Below the pieces are notes generated by a model. It was not told the origin of the DNA. It was given only the letters and a program-made list of their open reading frames with translations, and did no database searches. Positions 52,791-61,898 of a DNA stretch of 64,000 nt are shown here, one piece after another. The first letter of the stretch is position 1. Each line of letters starts with the position of its first letter. Source of the stretch: Bdellovibrionaceae bacterium UBA1609 (lineage in GTDB: Bacteria; Bdellovibrionota; Bdellovibrionia; Bdellovibrionales; UBA1609); NCBI GenBank assembly GCA_002321895.1, contig DCMZ01000016.1:138664-202663 (forward strand). The letters run 5' to 3'. Position numbers and translations under genes: made by a program.

Positions 52791-53550
52791 TATGCATGCG
52801 CATATAAATATGCTTGAGGTGAGCGAAGAGGAATGTCTAAAGACGGCGAAAGAGGCCGGCGTGGATAGAATAATCACTATAGGTACCTGTCCTGACGACA
52901 ATCCATTGGCGCTCGATATTGCGCGAAGAAATTTTCCAACGGTGCATTGTTGTTTAGGAATGCATCCTCACGATGCCAAAGATTGGGATGAAAAACTATT
53001 GGACGAGTTAAAGCCACTTTATCAGGAAAAAGAAGTGGTAGGTGTGGGTGAGATTGGACTGGACTATTATTACGATAATTCACCGCGCGAATTACAAAAG
53101 TCGGTTTTTAGAAAAATGCTTCAGATGGCAAAAGAAGTATCGCTTCCCGTTCAAATTCATACCAGGGATGCGGATGACGATACCGTGGAAATTCTTAAAG
53201 AATTTGAAGGGCAAGTGAAAGGTATAATTCATTGCTTTACGGGCACCCAAGAATTGGCACATCGGTGTTTGGATTTAGGCTACAATATTTCTATTTCAGG
53301 TGTAGTTACTTTCAAAAATGCTGAAGCTCTTCGAGAAACGGTTAGAAGTGTTCCTTTGGATCGATTGCATGTGGAGACCGATGCTCCATTTTTAGCTCCA
53401 GTTCCCCATCGTGGTAAAAAGAACCAACCCAGCTTCGTGATTAACACCGCTGAGAAAGTGGCTGAGTTAAAAGGGATTTCTTTAGAGCAGCTGCAAGAGC
53501 AAACACAGCAAAACGCTCAAAATTTGTTTACAAAAATTCAGTGGAATTAG
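52777..53550 (+). CDS. tatD: TatD-family metal-dependent hydrolase
   Basis: A 257-residue TIM-barrel hydrolase, probably a DNase. The first metal-binding pair is DMHAHINML, followed by LGMHPHDAKD, GEIGLDYYYD, IHTRDADDD, IHCFTG and HVETDAPFLAP, all family signatures. The start is the ATG at 52777, five nt after GGAG, overlapping the holB stop by 14 nt. The order tmk-holB-tatD is common. Confidence 0.93.
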   Translation: MGWLDMHAHINMLEVSEEECLKTAKEAGVDRIITIGTCPDDNPLALDIARRNFPTVHCCLGMHPHDAKDWDEKLLDELKPLYQEKEVVGVGEIGLDYYYDNSPRELQKSVFRKMLQMAKEVSLPVQIHTRDADDDTVEILKEFEGQVKGIIHCFTGTQELAHRCLDLGYNISISGVVTFKNAEALRETVRSVPLDRLHVETDAPFLAPVPHRGKKNQPSFVINTAEKVAELKGISLEQLQEQTQQNAQNLFTKIQWN

Positions 53551-53559
53551 ACGAAAAGC

Positions 53560-53697
53560 CTACTTTATAGTGTAGGCGTATTTAGGAGCTTCATCTGTTT
53601 CAATGAGGCTATGGTTCGCGATCCACTGAATACTTCCATAGGTCAATGCTGCAAGTAAAACCATTGTGGTTTGTATTATGATGATTTCTCTAAGCAT
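53560..53697 (-). CDS. 45-residue single-pass membrane peptide
   Basis: An open frame too short for usual gene finders: ATG at 53697 to a TAG at 53560. It begins MLREIIIIQTTMVLLAALTYG, one strongly hydrophobic helix (about residues 5-28), and ends with a polar tail (ETDEAPKYAYTIK). AGGAG lies six nt before the ATG, a good SD. It follows the acyl-CoA-binding protein gene by about 90 nt on the same strand. I do not recognise a family; the SD and the hydrophobic pattern support it as real. Confidence 0.6.
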   Translation of the reverse strand: MLREIIIIQTTMVLLAALTYGSIQWIANHSLIETDEAPKYAYTIK

Positions 53698-53787
53698 GTC
53701 TTTCTCCTGAGCATCCTGCTCTAAGATAAGACACTATCCGAGTTCATTTGGATTAATTTCGGGTTTATTTTCTCGCGAATAGTCCAG

Positions 53788-54054
53788 TTAAAACCCGTAT
53801 TTACCTTTTAAGCTCTCCACCAATTGGATGTATTCCGCTTGGCTGTCAGAGGGGTTTTTGCCTTTTAATTTGGCCCATGCATCATATTTTGCACGGCCTT
53901 TTATGTCGAGCATGCCTGGGCGTTTACCAGCCACATCTCCATCTGTGGCTTGCTTGAAAAGGGCATAGAGCGACAGAAGGTCATCATTTCCAGGGCGTTG
54001 CTTTAGATTTTTTACATCTTCACTGGCTTGTTGAAAGGCATTTGAGTCGGACAT
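53788..54054 (-). CDS. Acyl-CoA-binding protein
   Basis: An 88-residue protein of the ACBP family, which binds long-chain acyl-CoA esters and buffers or transports them. The diagnostic block is LYALFKQATDGDVAGKRPG followed by MLDIKGRAKYDAWAKLKG, with Tyr and Lys at the acyl-CoA-binding positions. The start is the ATG at 54054, six nt after AAGGAG; a longer in-frame reading from 54150 has no support. ACBP is common in eukaryotes and patchy in bacteria. It is divergent from gapA. Confidence 0.92.
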   Translation of the reverse strand: MSDSNAFQQASEDVKNLKQRPGNDDLLSLYALFKQATDGDVAGKRPGMLDIKGRAKYDAWAKLKGKNPSDSQAEYIQLVESLKGKYGF

Positions 54055-54086
54055 GTTAGCTCCTTGTAATGAAGTGTTTGACCTCA

Positions 54087-54100
54087 GCGGCTTCGGCCGT
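54087..54100. repeat. Short UUCG hairpin in the ACBP-gapA divergent region
   Basis: GCGGC and GCCGT pair (one G-T pair) around TTCG, with TTTTC on the plus side. It lies in the leader of the ACBP gene on the minus strand. The plus strand has no upstream gene to end here. Confidence 0.3.
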
Positions 54101-54257
54101 TTTCTCTTGTACCTATAGCATGCCCTTGAAGCAAATAAAACGTGCGTCAAGTCGGTCTCAATCAGTAGTCATTTTGGCTCGGTCCAGGCTTGAACTTTCT
54201 ATGTATATGGAGGATACCTAAGGCCAATTGATTTTTGATCTACAAAAAGGAGCAAAC

Positions 54258-55262
54258 GTGAGTGCATTAAGAGTTGGCATTAATGGTTTTGGACGTATTG
54301 GAAGAATTTTATATCGAGCCAGCTTAGGTGAAATTGAAGTTGCCGGTATTAACAATATTGGTGACATCAAGCAAGTGGCACACCTACTGAAGTATGATTC
54401 CACTCATGGCCGATTTCCTGGTGATGTGACTTACGATGAATCTAACATCATAGTTAACGGAACTAAAATCCCGGTGTCTCATGAAAAAGATCCAGAAAAG
54501 ATTCCTTGGAAACAATGGGAAGTGAACTTGGTCATGGAGTGTACGGGTGTTTTCAAGGAAAAATCTGATTTCGAAAAGCATATCAAAGCGGGAGCCAAGC
54601 GAGTGATTGTATCTGCACCGGCTCCGGGCGCTGATATGACAGTGGTTTATGGTGTAAACCATGAAGATTACGATCCAAGTAGTCACCATGTTCTTTCTAA
54701 TGCAAGCTGTACTACAAACTGCTTAGCACCTGTTGCTAAGACATTGCATGAAGAGTTTGGGATTGAAAAGGGAATGATGACAACCATTCACTCTTACACA
54801 AATGATCAACGTGTTTTGGATACCAATCACAGTGACTTGCGCCGGGCACGAGCTGCGGGAGTAAGTATGATTCCAACCACAACGGGTGCTGCAAAAGCCG
54901 TGGGTAAGGTGTTACCTGATCTTAACGGTAAAATTGATGGTATGGCAGTTCGTGTGCCAACCCCCAATGTGAGTGTTGTGGATTTTGTTTTTGAAAGTAC
55001 AAAAGACGTATCTGTAGACTCCATTAATACGGCACTTCGAAAAGCGGCTGAAGGCTCTTTAAAGGGCGTTCTAGCAGTGGAAGATGAGCCGCTAGTGAGT
55101 GTTGATTATATGGGTAACCCAAACTCCAGCATCGTTGATATTCCAAACACTATGGTTATGGGCGACCGCATGGCCAAAGTTTTTTCTTGGTACGATAACG
55201 AAGCGGGCTTCTCTCACAGAATGATTGATCTTGCTAAGTTCATGAATGAGAAAGGTCTTTAA
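54258..55262 (+). CDS. gapA: Glyceraldehyde-3-phosphate dehydrogenase
   Basis: A 334-residue glycolytic enzyme. RVGINGFGRIGR begins the NAD fold, the active Cys lies in SNASCTTNCLAP (about residue 152), and SWYDNEAGFSHRM is the C-terminal signature. The start is GTG at 54258, with AAGGAG at 54248-54253 (4-nt gap). It leads gapA-pgk-tpiA, separated by only 3 and 13 nt. Confidence 0.96.
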   Translation: MSALRVGINGFGRIGRILYRASLGEIEVAGINNIGDIKQVAHLLKYDSTHGRFPGDVTYDESNIIVNGTKIPVSHEKDPEKIPWKQWEVNLVMECTGVFKEKSDFEKHIKAGAKRVIVSAPAPGADMTVVYGVNHEDYDPSSHHVLSNASCTTNCLAPVAKTLHEEFGIEKGMMTTIHSYTNDQRVLDTNHSDLRRARAAGVSMIPTTTGAAKAVGKVLPDLNGKIDGMAVRVPTPNVSVVDFVFESTKDVSVDSINTALRKAAEGSLKGVLAVEDEPLVSVDYMGNPNSSIVDIPNTMVMGDRMAKVFSWYDNEAGFSHRMIDLAKFMNEKGL

Positions 55263-55265
55263 TCC

Positions 55266-56492
55266 GTGGCTGTAAAACTTAGTGATATCCCTTTTGTTGA
55301 ATCACTCGCCCTTAAGGGTAAGAATGTATTTATTCGAGTGGATTTTAATGTTCCCATTGTTGATGGACAGATCACCGATGATTCTAGGATTCAAGGAGCC
55401 TTGGAAACCATTAGATACGTTCGAGATCAGGGAGCCAAAGTGATTTTAGGATCTCATTTTGGTCGACCTAAGACAGAAGAAGATCGCAAAAAGTTGAGTT
55501 TAGAGCCTGTAGCACAAAGACTACAGGAGCTTTTGGATTGTGAAGTGGTATTGGTGGAAGAGCCTCTAAGTGAAGCGCCAAAAGCGCTTTTAAAAACTCT
55601 TCGAGAACACCAAGTTTTAATGTTAGAGAATTTGCGATTTTTTGCAGGTGAAACTAAAAATGAAAAAGGTTTGGTGGAGGCGATCAGCGCTTACACCGAT
55701 GTCTATATTAACGACGCCTTTGGTGCCAGCCATAGGGCGCACTCTAGTATAGTTGGATTGCCAGCGACGGTTTCACAGAAAGCCATGGGCTTTTTGATGA
55801 AGAAAGAGTTAGAGGCGCTGAATGGAATTTTGAGTGGCGCGGAAAGCCCCTATGTAGCTGTGCTCGGAGGGGCGAAGGTCAGTGATAAAATCACAATCAT
55901 TAAAGATTTGATGAACAAGGTGGATGGTTTCATAATTGGTGGAGCTATGGCTTACACTTTTCTTAAGGCCCAAGGAAATAACGTGGGTACGAGTTTGGTG
56001 GAGAAGGAGCAAATTCAGTTTGCAAAAAAAATGATTGAAGGTATGGAAGCCCGAGAGAAAAAGCTTTTGTTACCAGTGGATCACGTTGTGGCTCCTCGAT
56101 TTGATGCTGTTGCTGATGAAGTTAAGACCACCGATTCAGTGGTGGTTCCAGAGGGCTTTATGGGTTTGGATATTGGTCCACAGACGATAAAAACCTATGC
56201 TGAATATTTGGGGCAAGCGAAGACTATTTTTTGGAATGGCCCAATGGGTGTGTTTGAAAATGAATTATTTAACAAAGGCACGTTTGCTGTGGCCGAAGCC
56301 ATTGCCAAATCAGAAGCTGTAAGTATTGTTGGCGGTGGAGATTCTGCATCGGCAGCTCGAGAGTCTGGTTTTTCTAAAGATTTTACTCATATCTCAACTG
56401 GTGGCGGAGCGAGTTTAGAGTACCTTCAAGGTGTTCCCATGCCTGGGCTATTAGCTCTTCAGGGGAAATTTAAAGATCACATCGTAAAATAG
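55266..56492 (+). CDS. pgk: Phosphoglycerate kinase
   Basis: A 408-residue kinase of glycolysis. Diagnostic blocks are VFIRVDFNVPI, SHFGRPK, YINDAFGASHRAHSS, VAVLGGAKVSDKI, FWNGPMGVFE and SIVGGGDSASA. GTG start 3 nt after the gapA stop. Length is normal. Confidence 0.96.
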   Translation: MAVKLSDIPFVESLALKGKNVFIRVDFNVPIVDGQITDDSRIQGALETIRYVRDQGAKVILGSHFGRPKTEEDRKKLSLEPVAQRLQELLDCEVVLVEEPLSEAPKALLKTLREHQVLMLENLRFFAGETKNEKGLVEAISAYTDVYINDAFGASHRAHSSIVGLPATVSQKAMGFLMKKELEALNGILSGAESPYVAVLGGAKVSDKITIIKDLMNKVDGFIIGGAMAYTFLKAQGNNVGTSLVEKEQIQFAKKMIEGMEAREKKLLLPVDHVVAPRFDAVADEVKTTDSVVVPEGFMGLDIGPQTIKTYAEYLGQAKTIFWNGPMGVFENELFNKGTFAVAEAIAKSEAVSIVGGGDSASAARESGFSKDFTHISTGGGASLEYLQGVPMPGLLALQGKFKDHIVK

Positions 56493-56505
56493 GAAACTGC
56501 ACACT

Positions 56506-57252
56506 ATGTCTATTCAATATGTCGCTGGAAATTGGAAACTCAATAAAGGGCCAAAAGAGGCTGCTGAATTTCTTCAGCAGTTTCAATCGCAGGTGGCGGA
56601 TACGGATCAAAAGAAGTTTATGTTGTTCCTTCCGGCTTTAACGTTGGGTGCTGTGGCTCACCAAATTAAGAATTTAGCGATCCATTGGGGAGCTCAGAAT
56701 GTTTACTTCGAAGAAGAGGGCGCCTTTACGGGTGAAAATTCAGCGAAGGTTTTGAGTGAGTTAGGGTGTACTCATTGCCTTGTTGGGCATAGTGAGCGCA
56801 GACAGGTTTTCAACGAGACGGATGATCAATTGGCTAAAAAGGTTTTGTGTCTGCAAAATAATAGTATTGAGCCCATGTTATGTGTGGGTGAAACCTTAGA
56901 GCAGCGTGAGGCCGGGCAAACCATGCAGGTCATTGAAAGTCAGCTCAAGCAAGGGCTGGAGCATGTTCAGTGGGGTAAGCCTCTGTCTTTGGCTTATGAG
57001 CCTGTTTGGGCTATTGGTACCGGGAAAGTGGCCACACCAGAAATTGCGGAAGAGGCTCATGCCCATTTAAGAAAAGTATTAAAAGAAATTGGTGGAGATA
57101 CCGCTGAGCGTACACCCATTTTATATGGTGGTAGTGTTAAACCAGGAAATGCTAGTGAGCTAGGTGAGAAGCCCAATATTGATGGCTTCCTTGTTGGGGG
57201 AGCCTCTTTGGATCCTCAGTCTTTCGTTGATATTTACAAAAACTCTATCTAA
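56506..57252 (+). CDS. tpiA: Triosephosphate isomerase
   Basis: A 248-residue isomerase. AGNWKLNKG holds the N-terminal Lys region, CLVGHSERRQ the catalytic His, YEPVWAIGTGKVA the catalytic Glu and LYGGSVKPGN the phosphate grip. It ends the gap-pgk-tpi operon, with a terminator just after. Confidence 0.96.
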   Translation: MSIQYVAGNWKLNKGPKEAAEFLQQFQSQVADTDQKKFMLFLPALTLGAVAHQIKNLAIHWGAQNVYFEEEGAFTGENSAKVLSELGCTHCLVGHSERRQVFNETDDQLAKKVLCLQNNSIEPMLCVGETLEQREAGQTMQVIESQLKQGLEHVQWGKPLSLAYEPVWAIGTGKVATPEIAEEAHAHLRKVLKEIGGDTAERTPILYGGSVKPGNASELGEKPNIDGFLVGGASLDPQSFVDIYKNSI

Positions 57253-57271
57253 TAGGTCCGTACCTTTTCTC

Positions 57272-57302
57272 GGCCACAACAGTGTGGCCACAGTTCATTT
57301 TT
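57272..57302 (+). terminator. Terminator of gapA-pgk-tpiA
   Basis: GGCCACA (57272-57278) and TGTGGCC (57283-57289) form a perfect 7-bp stem with a 4-nt loop, followed after a short gap by TTCATTTTTC. It lies 20 nt after the tpiA stop. Confidence 0.7.
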
Positions 57303-57382
57303 CAAGAGTAAAATCTTTGAATCATAAAATGCTCGTGAACCTATAGAAACCATTGGGTTATTTCTATAACGCGTAAAGTTAA

Positions 57383-57388
57383 TTGACA
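57383..57388 (+). promoter_or_regulatory. Consensus -35 box upstream of the zinc-ribbon gene
   Basis: A perfect TTGACA sits in the 273-nt gap after tpiA, but no good -10 lies 16-19 nt downstream (nearest candidate ACCTAT). It may belong to an unusual promoter of the 57526 gene. A small GTTAT/ATAAC inverted repeat precedes it. Confidence 0.3.
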
Positions 57389-57525
57389 GTTTTCTAAATA
57401 ATTACACCTATTTACGCAGCTAGTCCTTGTCGCAAAAAAACAAAGAGTCTGATAGCTTTGTAGATGTAAAGGGCTAGAAAATTTTGTGGGTACTCAGTCG
57501 TTAACCTTTAAGAGAGGAGACGAAC

Positions 57526-57756
57526 ATGAGGCATCACTCTGTTCACTTCAGTCGCTGCCACCACTGTGGGCATGTGACTAAAAAAGAGGGAGCTAGGGTT
57601 GAGCACTGCGATCATTGTAGTAAACCAATTGCACGGTTTTATTATTTTAATGATCGGTTTACAGCAGTTCTCAGCGAACATACCTTGCGACCTCCGAAGC
57701 TACAAAATGAATACACTCCCATATACGGCTTGACCGCCTACTGGGAAAACTTTTAG
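57526..57756 (+). CDS. Small zinc-ribbon protein, unknown
   Basis: A 76-residue protein. Two CxxC pairs, CHHC (11-14) and CDHC (28-31), form a probable zinc ribbon in a His-rich N-terminus, followed by an aromatic segment (FYYFNDRF) and a Tyr-rich tail. GAGGAG lies 8 nt before the ATG. It ends 10 nt before ilvA. The partner is unknown. Confidence 0.75.
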   Translation: MRHHSVHFSRCHHCGHVTKKEGARVEHCDHCSKPIARFYYFNDRFTAVLSEHTLRPPKLQNEYTPIYGLTAYWENF

Positions 57757-57766
57757 ATGGGAAGGA

Positions 57767-58993
57767 ATGAAGAAGTTTAATTCTGACTCCGTCGTTACAT
57801 ATAAAGATATAGAAGAGGCTTATCAGTTTATTAAGCCTCATGTTCTACAGACTCAATTGAGCTACTCTGGCAATACCAGTCAGTGGCTGGGAACCGAAGT
57901 TTTTTTAAAGCACGAAAACGAGCAGCGAACTGGTAGTTTTAAGGTTCGCGGAGCTCTCAATAAAGTGGGTCACCTAGATCCAGATGAAAAGGCTCGAGGA
58001 ATCATTGCCAGTTCGGCTGGCAATCACGCACAGGGAGTGGCCTTCTCAGCTCATCAAGTGAACGTTCCTGCGACCATTGTTATGCCTAAGCACAGCCCCC
58101 TCATTAAAGCCAAAGCCACTCAACATTACGGAGCAACGGTGATTCATCATGGGGATGTTTATGATCAGGCCTACGAGTTCGCTCGTCAGTTGGAAAAGGA
58201 AAAGGGTTATACATTTGTACATCCGTTCAATGATCCTTGGGTGATTGCTGGGCAGGGAACTGTCGGGATCGAGATATTACAGCAGGTAAAAGACTTAGAC
58301 TCTATAGTTGTTTCTGTCGGAGGTGGCGGTCTCATTGCGGGATTAGCCACAATGGTTAAACACATCAATCCCAAAATTAAGGTTTATGGTGTTGTGGCCG
58401 CAAAGGCTCCAAACATGTTGGGTAAGTTTAAAGGTGAGCCAGAGAAGTATCCTTTTATTTCTGGGGATACTATTGCTGATGGAATTGCTGTTCGAGAGGC
58501 CAACGATTTTATTTGTGATAATTATATTAAGCCGTTAGTGGATGATATTGTTCAGGTCAATGATGATGAAATGTGTGAATCTCTGGTATGGTTGATGGAA
58601 AGATCTAAGACCGTCGTGGAAGCCTGTTCTGCCGCCGTGTTGGCAGGTGCACATAAAGCCAATTGGGACCTTGGTAAAAAAACATGTTTGATTTTAAGCG
58701 GTGGCAATATTGATTTGAATCTAGTGGCTCAAATCATCGAACGAGGTTTGATGCGTAATGGTCGATTGTCTCGAATCCGAGTGAAGGTCTCGGATCGGCC
58801 CGGGCAATTGCATCTTTTGACAAAAGTATTTTCCGACTTGAATGCCAATGTTCTTGAGGTTCACCATGATCGCCATGGGGAAAATATCGAGCCTAAGCAG
58901 GCCATCATGGAATTTGTCATTGAAAGCCGCGACCATGATCATCTTAAAGAGATCAAGTCGGCCATCAAAGCTACTGGTGCTCACCTCATATAG
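57767..58993 (+). CDS. ilvA: Threonine ammonia-lyase
   Basis: A 408-residue PLP enzyme that deaminates threonine to 2-oxobutanoate. The PLP Lys lies in RTGSFKVRGALNK (about residue 59), SSAGNHAQGVA binds the substrate carboxylate, and VSVGGGGLIAGLA binds the PLP phosphate. A single C-terminal ACT-like domain starts at SRIRVKVSDRPGQLHLL (about 335). This form with one ACT domain differs from the two-domain biosynthetic IlvA, so it may be catabolic. AAGG lies just before the ATG. Confidence 0.92.
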   Translation: MKKFNSDSVVTYKDIEEAYQFIKPHVLQTQLSYSGNTSQWLGTEVFLKHENEQRTGSFKVRGALNKVGHLDPDEKARGIIASSAGNHAQGVAFSAHQVNVPATIVMPKHSPLIKAKATQHYGATVIHHGDVYDQAYEFARQLEKEKGYTFVHPFNDPWVIAGQGTVGIEILQQVKDLDSIVVSVGGGGLIAGLATMVKHINPKIKVYGVVAAKAPNMLGKFKGEPEKYPFISGDTIADGIAVREANDFICDNYIKPLVDDIVQVNDDEMCESLVWLMERSKTVVEACSAAVLAGAHKANWDLGKKTCLILSGGNIDLNLVAQIIERGLMRNGRLSRIRVKVSDRPGQLHLLTKVFSDLNANVLEVHHDRHGENIEPKQAIMEFVIESRDHDHLKEIKSAIKATGAHLI

Positions 58994-59023
58994 AGGTGTT
59001 AAACATCCTTTTAACTCTTCTCA

Positions 59024-61750
59024 CTAAAAGCGGCCTGTATTTTGAGTGATTTCTATAAGGGAGTTCTTTCTACGGATCTGCTTTTTTAAATCGTCTCTGA
59101 CAGTTTCACAAATTTCACCGTATTGAATGTACTCAATAAGACTTTTTTTCAATTTTGGAGTGAGGTTCACTTGGTCCTCTAGTAAGCCTTGTACTTTTTC
59201 ACGATTACTCTCCAAACATCCGTCCGGAGCGAGGTCGCCCAGGTGATCCACTAAGCTAGGCTGTAGTTTTGCTGCGCGAACCTTAACATCTTCAACAAAG
59301 TTTTTTGATAAATCCATCCATAGCTTCTGTTGAGTTCGGTCATAAAGATTCCAAAGAATCATTTTCTTGTTAATCATAGGATCTTCGTTTGCGGGGTCGA
59401 GGAGTTTGGCGTAGAGCTCCTTTTTTGTGTCGGAATTGGGAATTCTGGCTCGACAAGAGAGAACCCCTAGTTTGGAGTCATGTGAGTTTTCTCTTTCTAG
59501 TTCCGCATTGGCTAGCTTCATGGGGTTGCCATAGTTGGCTGAACAAAGGGTTCGGATGGCGTGCCACTTTTCATTACTTGCTAATTTTAAACCAGGCAAT
59601 TGGCTCGGATTATCTAAAATGGATTTTACATTTTTTAGTCCAATTTCAGTTTCAGCACTGGCATTCAAAGAATAAATCAATTTCTTTTGAAGTTCGCTGC
59701 CACCGGGTGCGGACTGCAGTTTTTTCCAGATTAGACTCTCTAAGCTAGCAATAAAGTCTTGATAAGCCTTTTTCTCTTGTTCTGTGGATTTAGGGAAGTA
59801 CCGCGCCACCGAGTGGGATAGGGAATAGTAGCCATGTAAATGGGTAAGCAATGCCATCAGGATCTCCGGGTCCGTTTCTACTTGGATCTGCTTCATGGCT
59901 AGCTTGGTGTATTGATAGGCCGAAAGATTGCCATCACGAACCATTTCCCAAAGAGAATTTGATATTTGCTCACGAATTCGAATGTCGCTGAACTGGTCTA
60001 AACCTTTGAGCGCAACATCTAAACTTTTCTGATCAAGCTCCACTTCTGCATAGGCCATCTCTTCATAGTTAGGGAAAACAAAGTCGGGACAATCTTTTCC
60101 ATAAAGAGATGCCACTTTTGTTTTGGATCCCTCAAATATCACATCATGTGTCTCGGTGAGTCTTACTTGGCTGTCGACTTTTTGATAGAGGCCAATACGA
60201 GTTTTCTGCCGACGTAAAACAGGATTTTCTTTGGGAGCGGTTTGTTTAATGTTAAATCCGTCGATTTTATTTTCTGGAGAGCAGGTCCATTCGGCCACGA
60301 TATTATTGAGGCCCGAGGTTTCTAGCCATGTTTTAAACCAAGGAGCTAGATCTTGGCCTGTGGATTTAGACAGGGCATTTACAAAATCTTGCAATACGGT
60401 ATTTCGTTCTGCATGGAGTTTAAAATATTCCCGCATTCCCTGTTTGAACTGCTCCTCACCAATGTAGAACACCAACATTTTTAAAAATGAAGCTCCTTTG
60501 CCGTAGGTGATGGCATCAAAATTAGCTGAAGCAGCTTGGGTGTCCGGAATATCAGCTTGGATAGGGTGAGTGGTTCGCAATTGATCTTTCACATAGGTTC
60601 GGAATTTTTGTCTGGAATCAAACGAGCGCCAATGCTTTATGTTTTGAGTGATGTCATAGGCCGCCAGGTTTGCCATGTAAGTGGCAAAGCTTTCATTTAA
60701 CCAAAGGTCGTCCCACCATTTCATGGTAACTAGGTTGCCAAACCACATATGGGCCATCTCATGTAAAATAACATTTCTCAGTGAAAAACGAAGTCGTTCA
60801 GATTTTGGGCCTTTTGCTACAAACCATTCGGAAAATGTAACCGCGGCGACGTTTTCCATAGCCCCCGCATTGAAGTCTGGAGCCAGGATTTGGTCATACT
60901 TTTTACCGTAAGGGTAAGGGTAGTCAAAATACTCGGTGAAAAACTTGAACCCAGCTTTGGTATCAGAAAACCAATGCTTAGGGCGCACATGTTTCGCCAG
61001 TGATTGCCGGGCATAGAGGCCTAGTTCTATATCGCCGGCACGATCGGTCCACTTGTAGTAAGGGCCGGCATGAAGGGACCATATGTAGGTGCTAAACTTC
61101 TCGCTAGTAGGGAAAGTCCATCTTCTATGGGTGCGCGAAATATTTTTTAACTTGGTATGATGGGAGTGGGTGATGACTTTCCAATTTCTTGGAGCGTCCA
61201 CAGTCATTGTGTATTTTGCTTTTATATCTGGCTGATCAAAACAAGGGAAAACTTGGTTGGCATCAAAGGGTTCTAAATCCGTGTACAAATAGATGCGACC
61301 ATCTTTAGGGTCTTCGAATCGATAGAGGCCACTGCCTGTTTTTGAATAGGTTTTGCTGTAGGCAATGGTGAGTCTATGGGTTCCAGGTGGAATGGATGAA
61401 ACAGGGATGTAAACAGCTCCGCCATCGGCTTTGTAGGCAACAGGTTCTCCATCCATTTCAACTGAGGTTAAGTCTAAGGTCATTAAGTCGACTCTTAAAA
61501 AATCACCCACAGGAATGAAGTCAAAGGTTAGGGTTGTTTTGCCGGAAAAAGTATTACCTTTGTGCAGTTCAAAGTATTGTTCATAACTTACATTGCTCAG
61601 CTGTTTTTTTCTAAGTTGAGCCTCCTCTAAGGAGAGAATACTTCGCAGGTGAGAGAGCTCACCTTGCTTGGGCCCTAAAGGTGGAGCCTTCTTAGTGGTT
61701 GCACAACTCAAAATAAAAAATAGCCCCAAAAAAGCGATGATAGCTCTCAC
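59024..61750 (-). CDS. M1-family aminopeptidase, lipoprotein
   Basis: A 908-residue zinc metallopeptidase of the M1 (aminopeptidase N) family. The exopeptidase motif is FNAGAMENVAAV (about residue 297) and the zinc site is HEMAHMWFGNLVTMKWWDD with the third ligand Glu in LWLNESFATYMA (about residues 328-360). A lipobox (ILSC) follows a short signal sequence, so the enzyme is probably anchored in the envelope and digests peptides outside the cytoplasm. The start is the GTG at 61750, behind GAGGGGG; the frame back to 61825 is not needed. It is convergent with ilvA and divergent from hisC. Confidence 0.9.
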   Translation of the reverse strand: MRAIIAFLGLFFILSCATTKKAPPLGPKQGELSHLRSILSLEEAQLRKKQLSNVSYEQYFELHKGNTFSGKTTLTFDFIPVGDFLRVDLMTLDLTSVEMDGEPVAYKADGGAVYIPVSSIPPGTHRLTIAYSKTYSKTGSGLYRFEDPKDGRIYLYTDLEPFDANQVFPCFDQPDIKAKYTMTVDAPRNWKVITHSHHTKLKNISRTHRRWTFPTSEKFSTYIWSLHAGPYYKWTDRAGDIELGLYARQSLAKHVRPKHWFSDTKAGFKFFTEYFDYPYPYGKKYDQILAPDFNAGAMENVAAVTFSEWFVAKGPKSERLRFSLRNVILHEMAHMWFGNLVTMKWWDDLWLNESFATYMANLAAYDITQNIKHWRSFDSRQKFRTYVKDQLRTTHPIQADIPDTQAASANFDAITYGKGASFLKMLVFYIGEEQFKQGMREYFKLHAERNTVLQDFVNALSKSTGQDLAPWFKTWLETSGLNNIVAEWTCSPENKIDGFNIKQTAPKENPVLRRQKTRIGLYQKVDSQVRLTETHDVIFEGSKTKVASLYGKDCPDFVFPNYEEMAYAEVELDQKSLDVALKGLDQFSDIRIREQISNSLWEMVRDGNLSAYQYTKLAMKQIQVETDPEILMALLTHLHGYYSLSHSVARYFPKSTEQEKKAYQDFIASLESLIWKKLQSAPGGSELQKKLIYSLNASAETEIGLKNVKSILDNPSQLPGLKLASNEKWHAIRTLCSANYGNPMKLANAELERENSHDSKLGVLSCRARIPNSDTKKELYAKLLDPANEDPMINKKMILWNLYDRTQQKLWMDLSKNFVEDVKVRAAKLQPSLVDHLGDLAPDGCLESNREKVQGLLEDQVNLTPKLKKSLIEYIQYGEICETVRDDLKKQIRRKNSLIEITQNTGRF

Positions 61751-61898
61751 GATTTCCCCCTCTATGATGAAAGGAGATTTTAAATGATTTCTGATGGGGT
61801 GTAATAGGGAATATACCTCCGACACGGGCTATCATGTGTAAAATCTTATTCCATTGTGATAGAGAATGGGGCCTTAAAAATTCAGTGAGGAGCATTTC

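Noticed and set aside
54174..54190. sigma-54-like element upstream of gapA (GG and GC 10 nt apart)
   Set aside because: The -24 half is TTGGCTCG and the -12 half is AGGC instead of TTGC, so two of the four -12 bases fail. gapA is a housekeeping gene. The match is probably chance.
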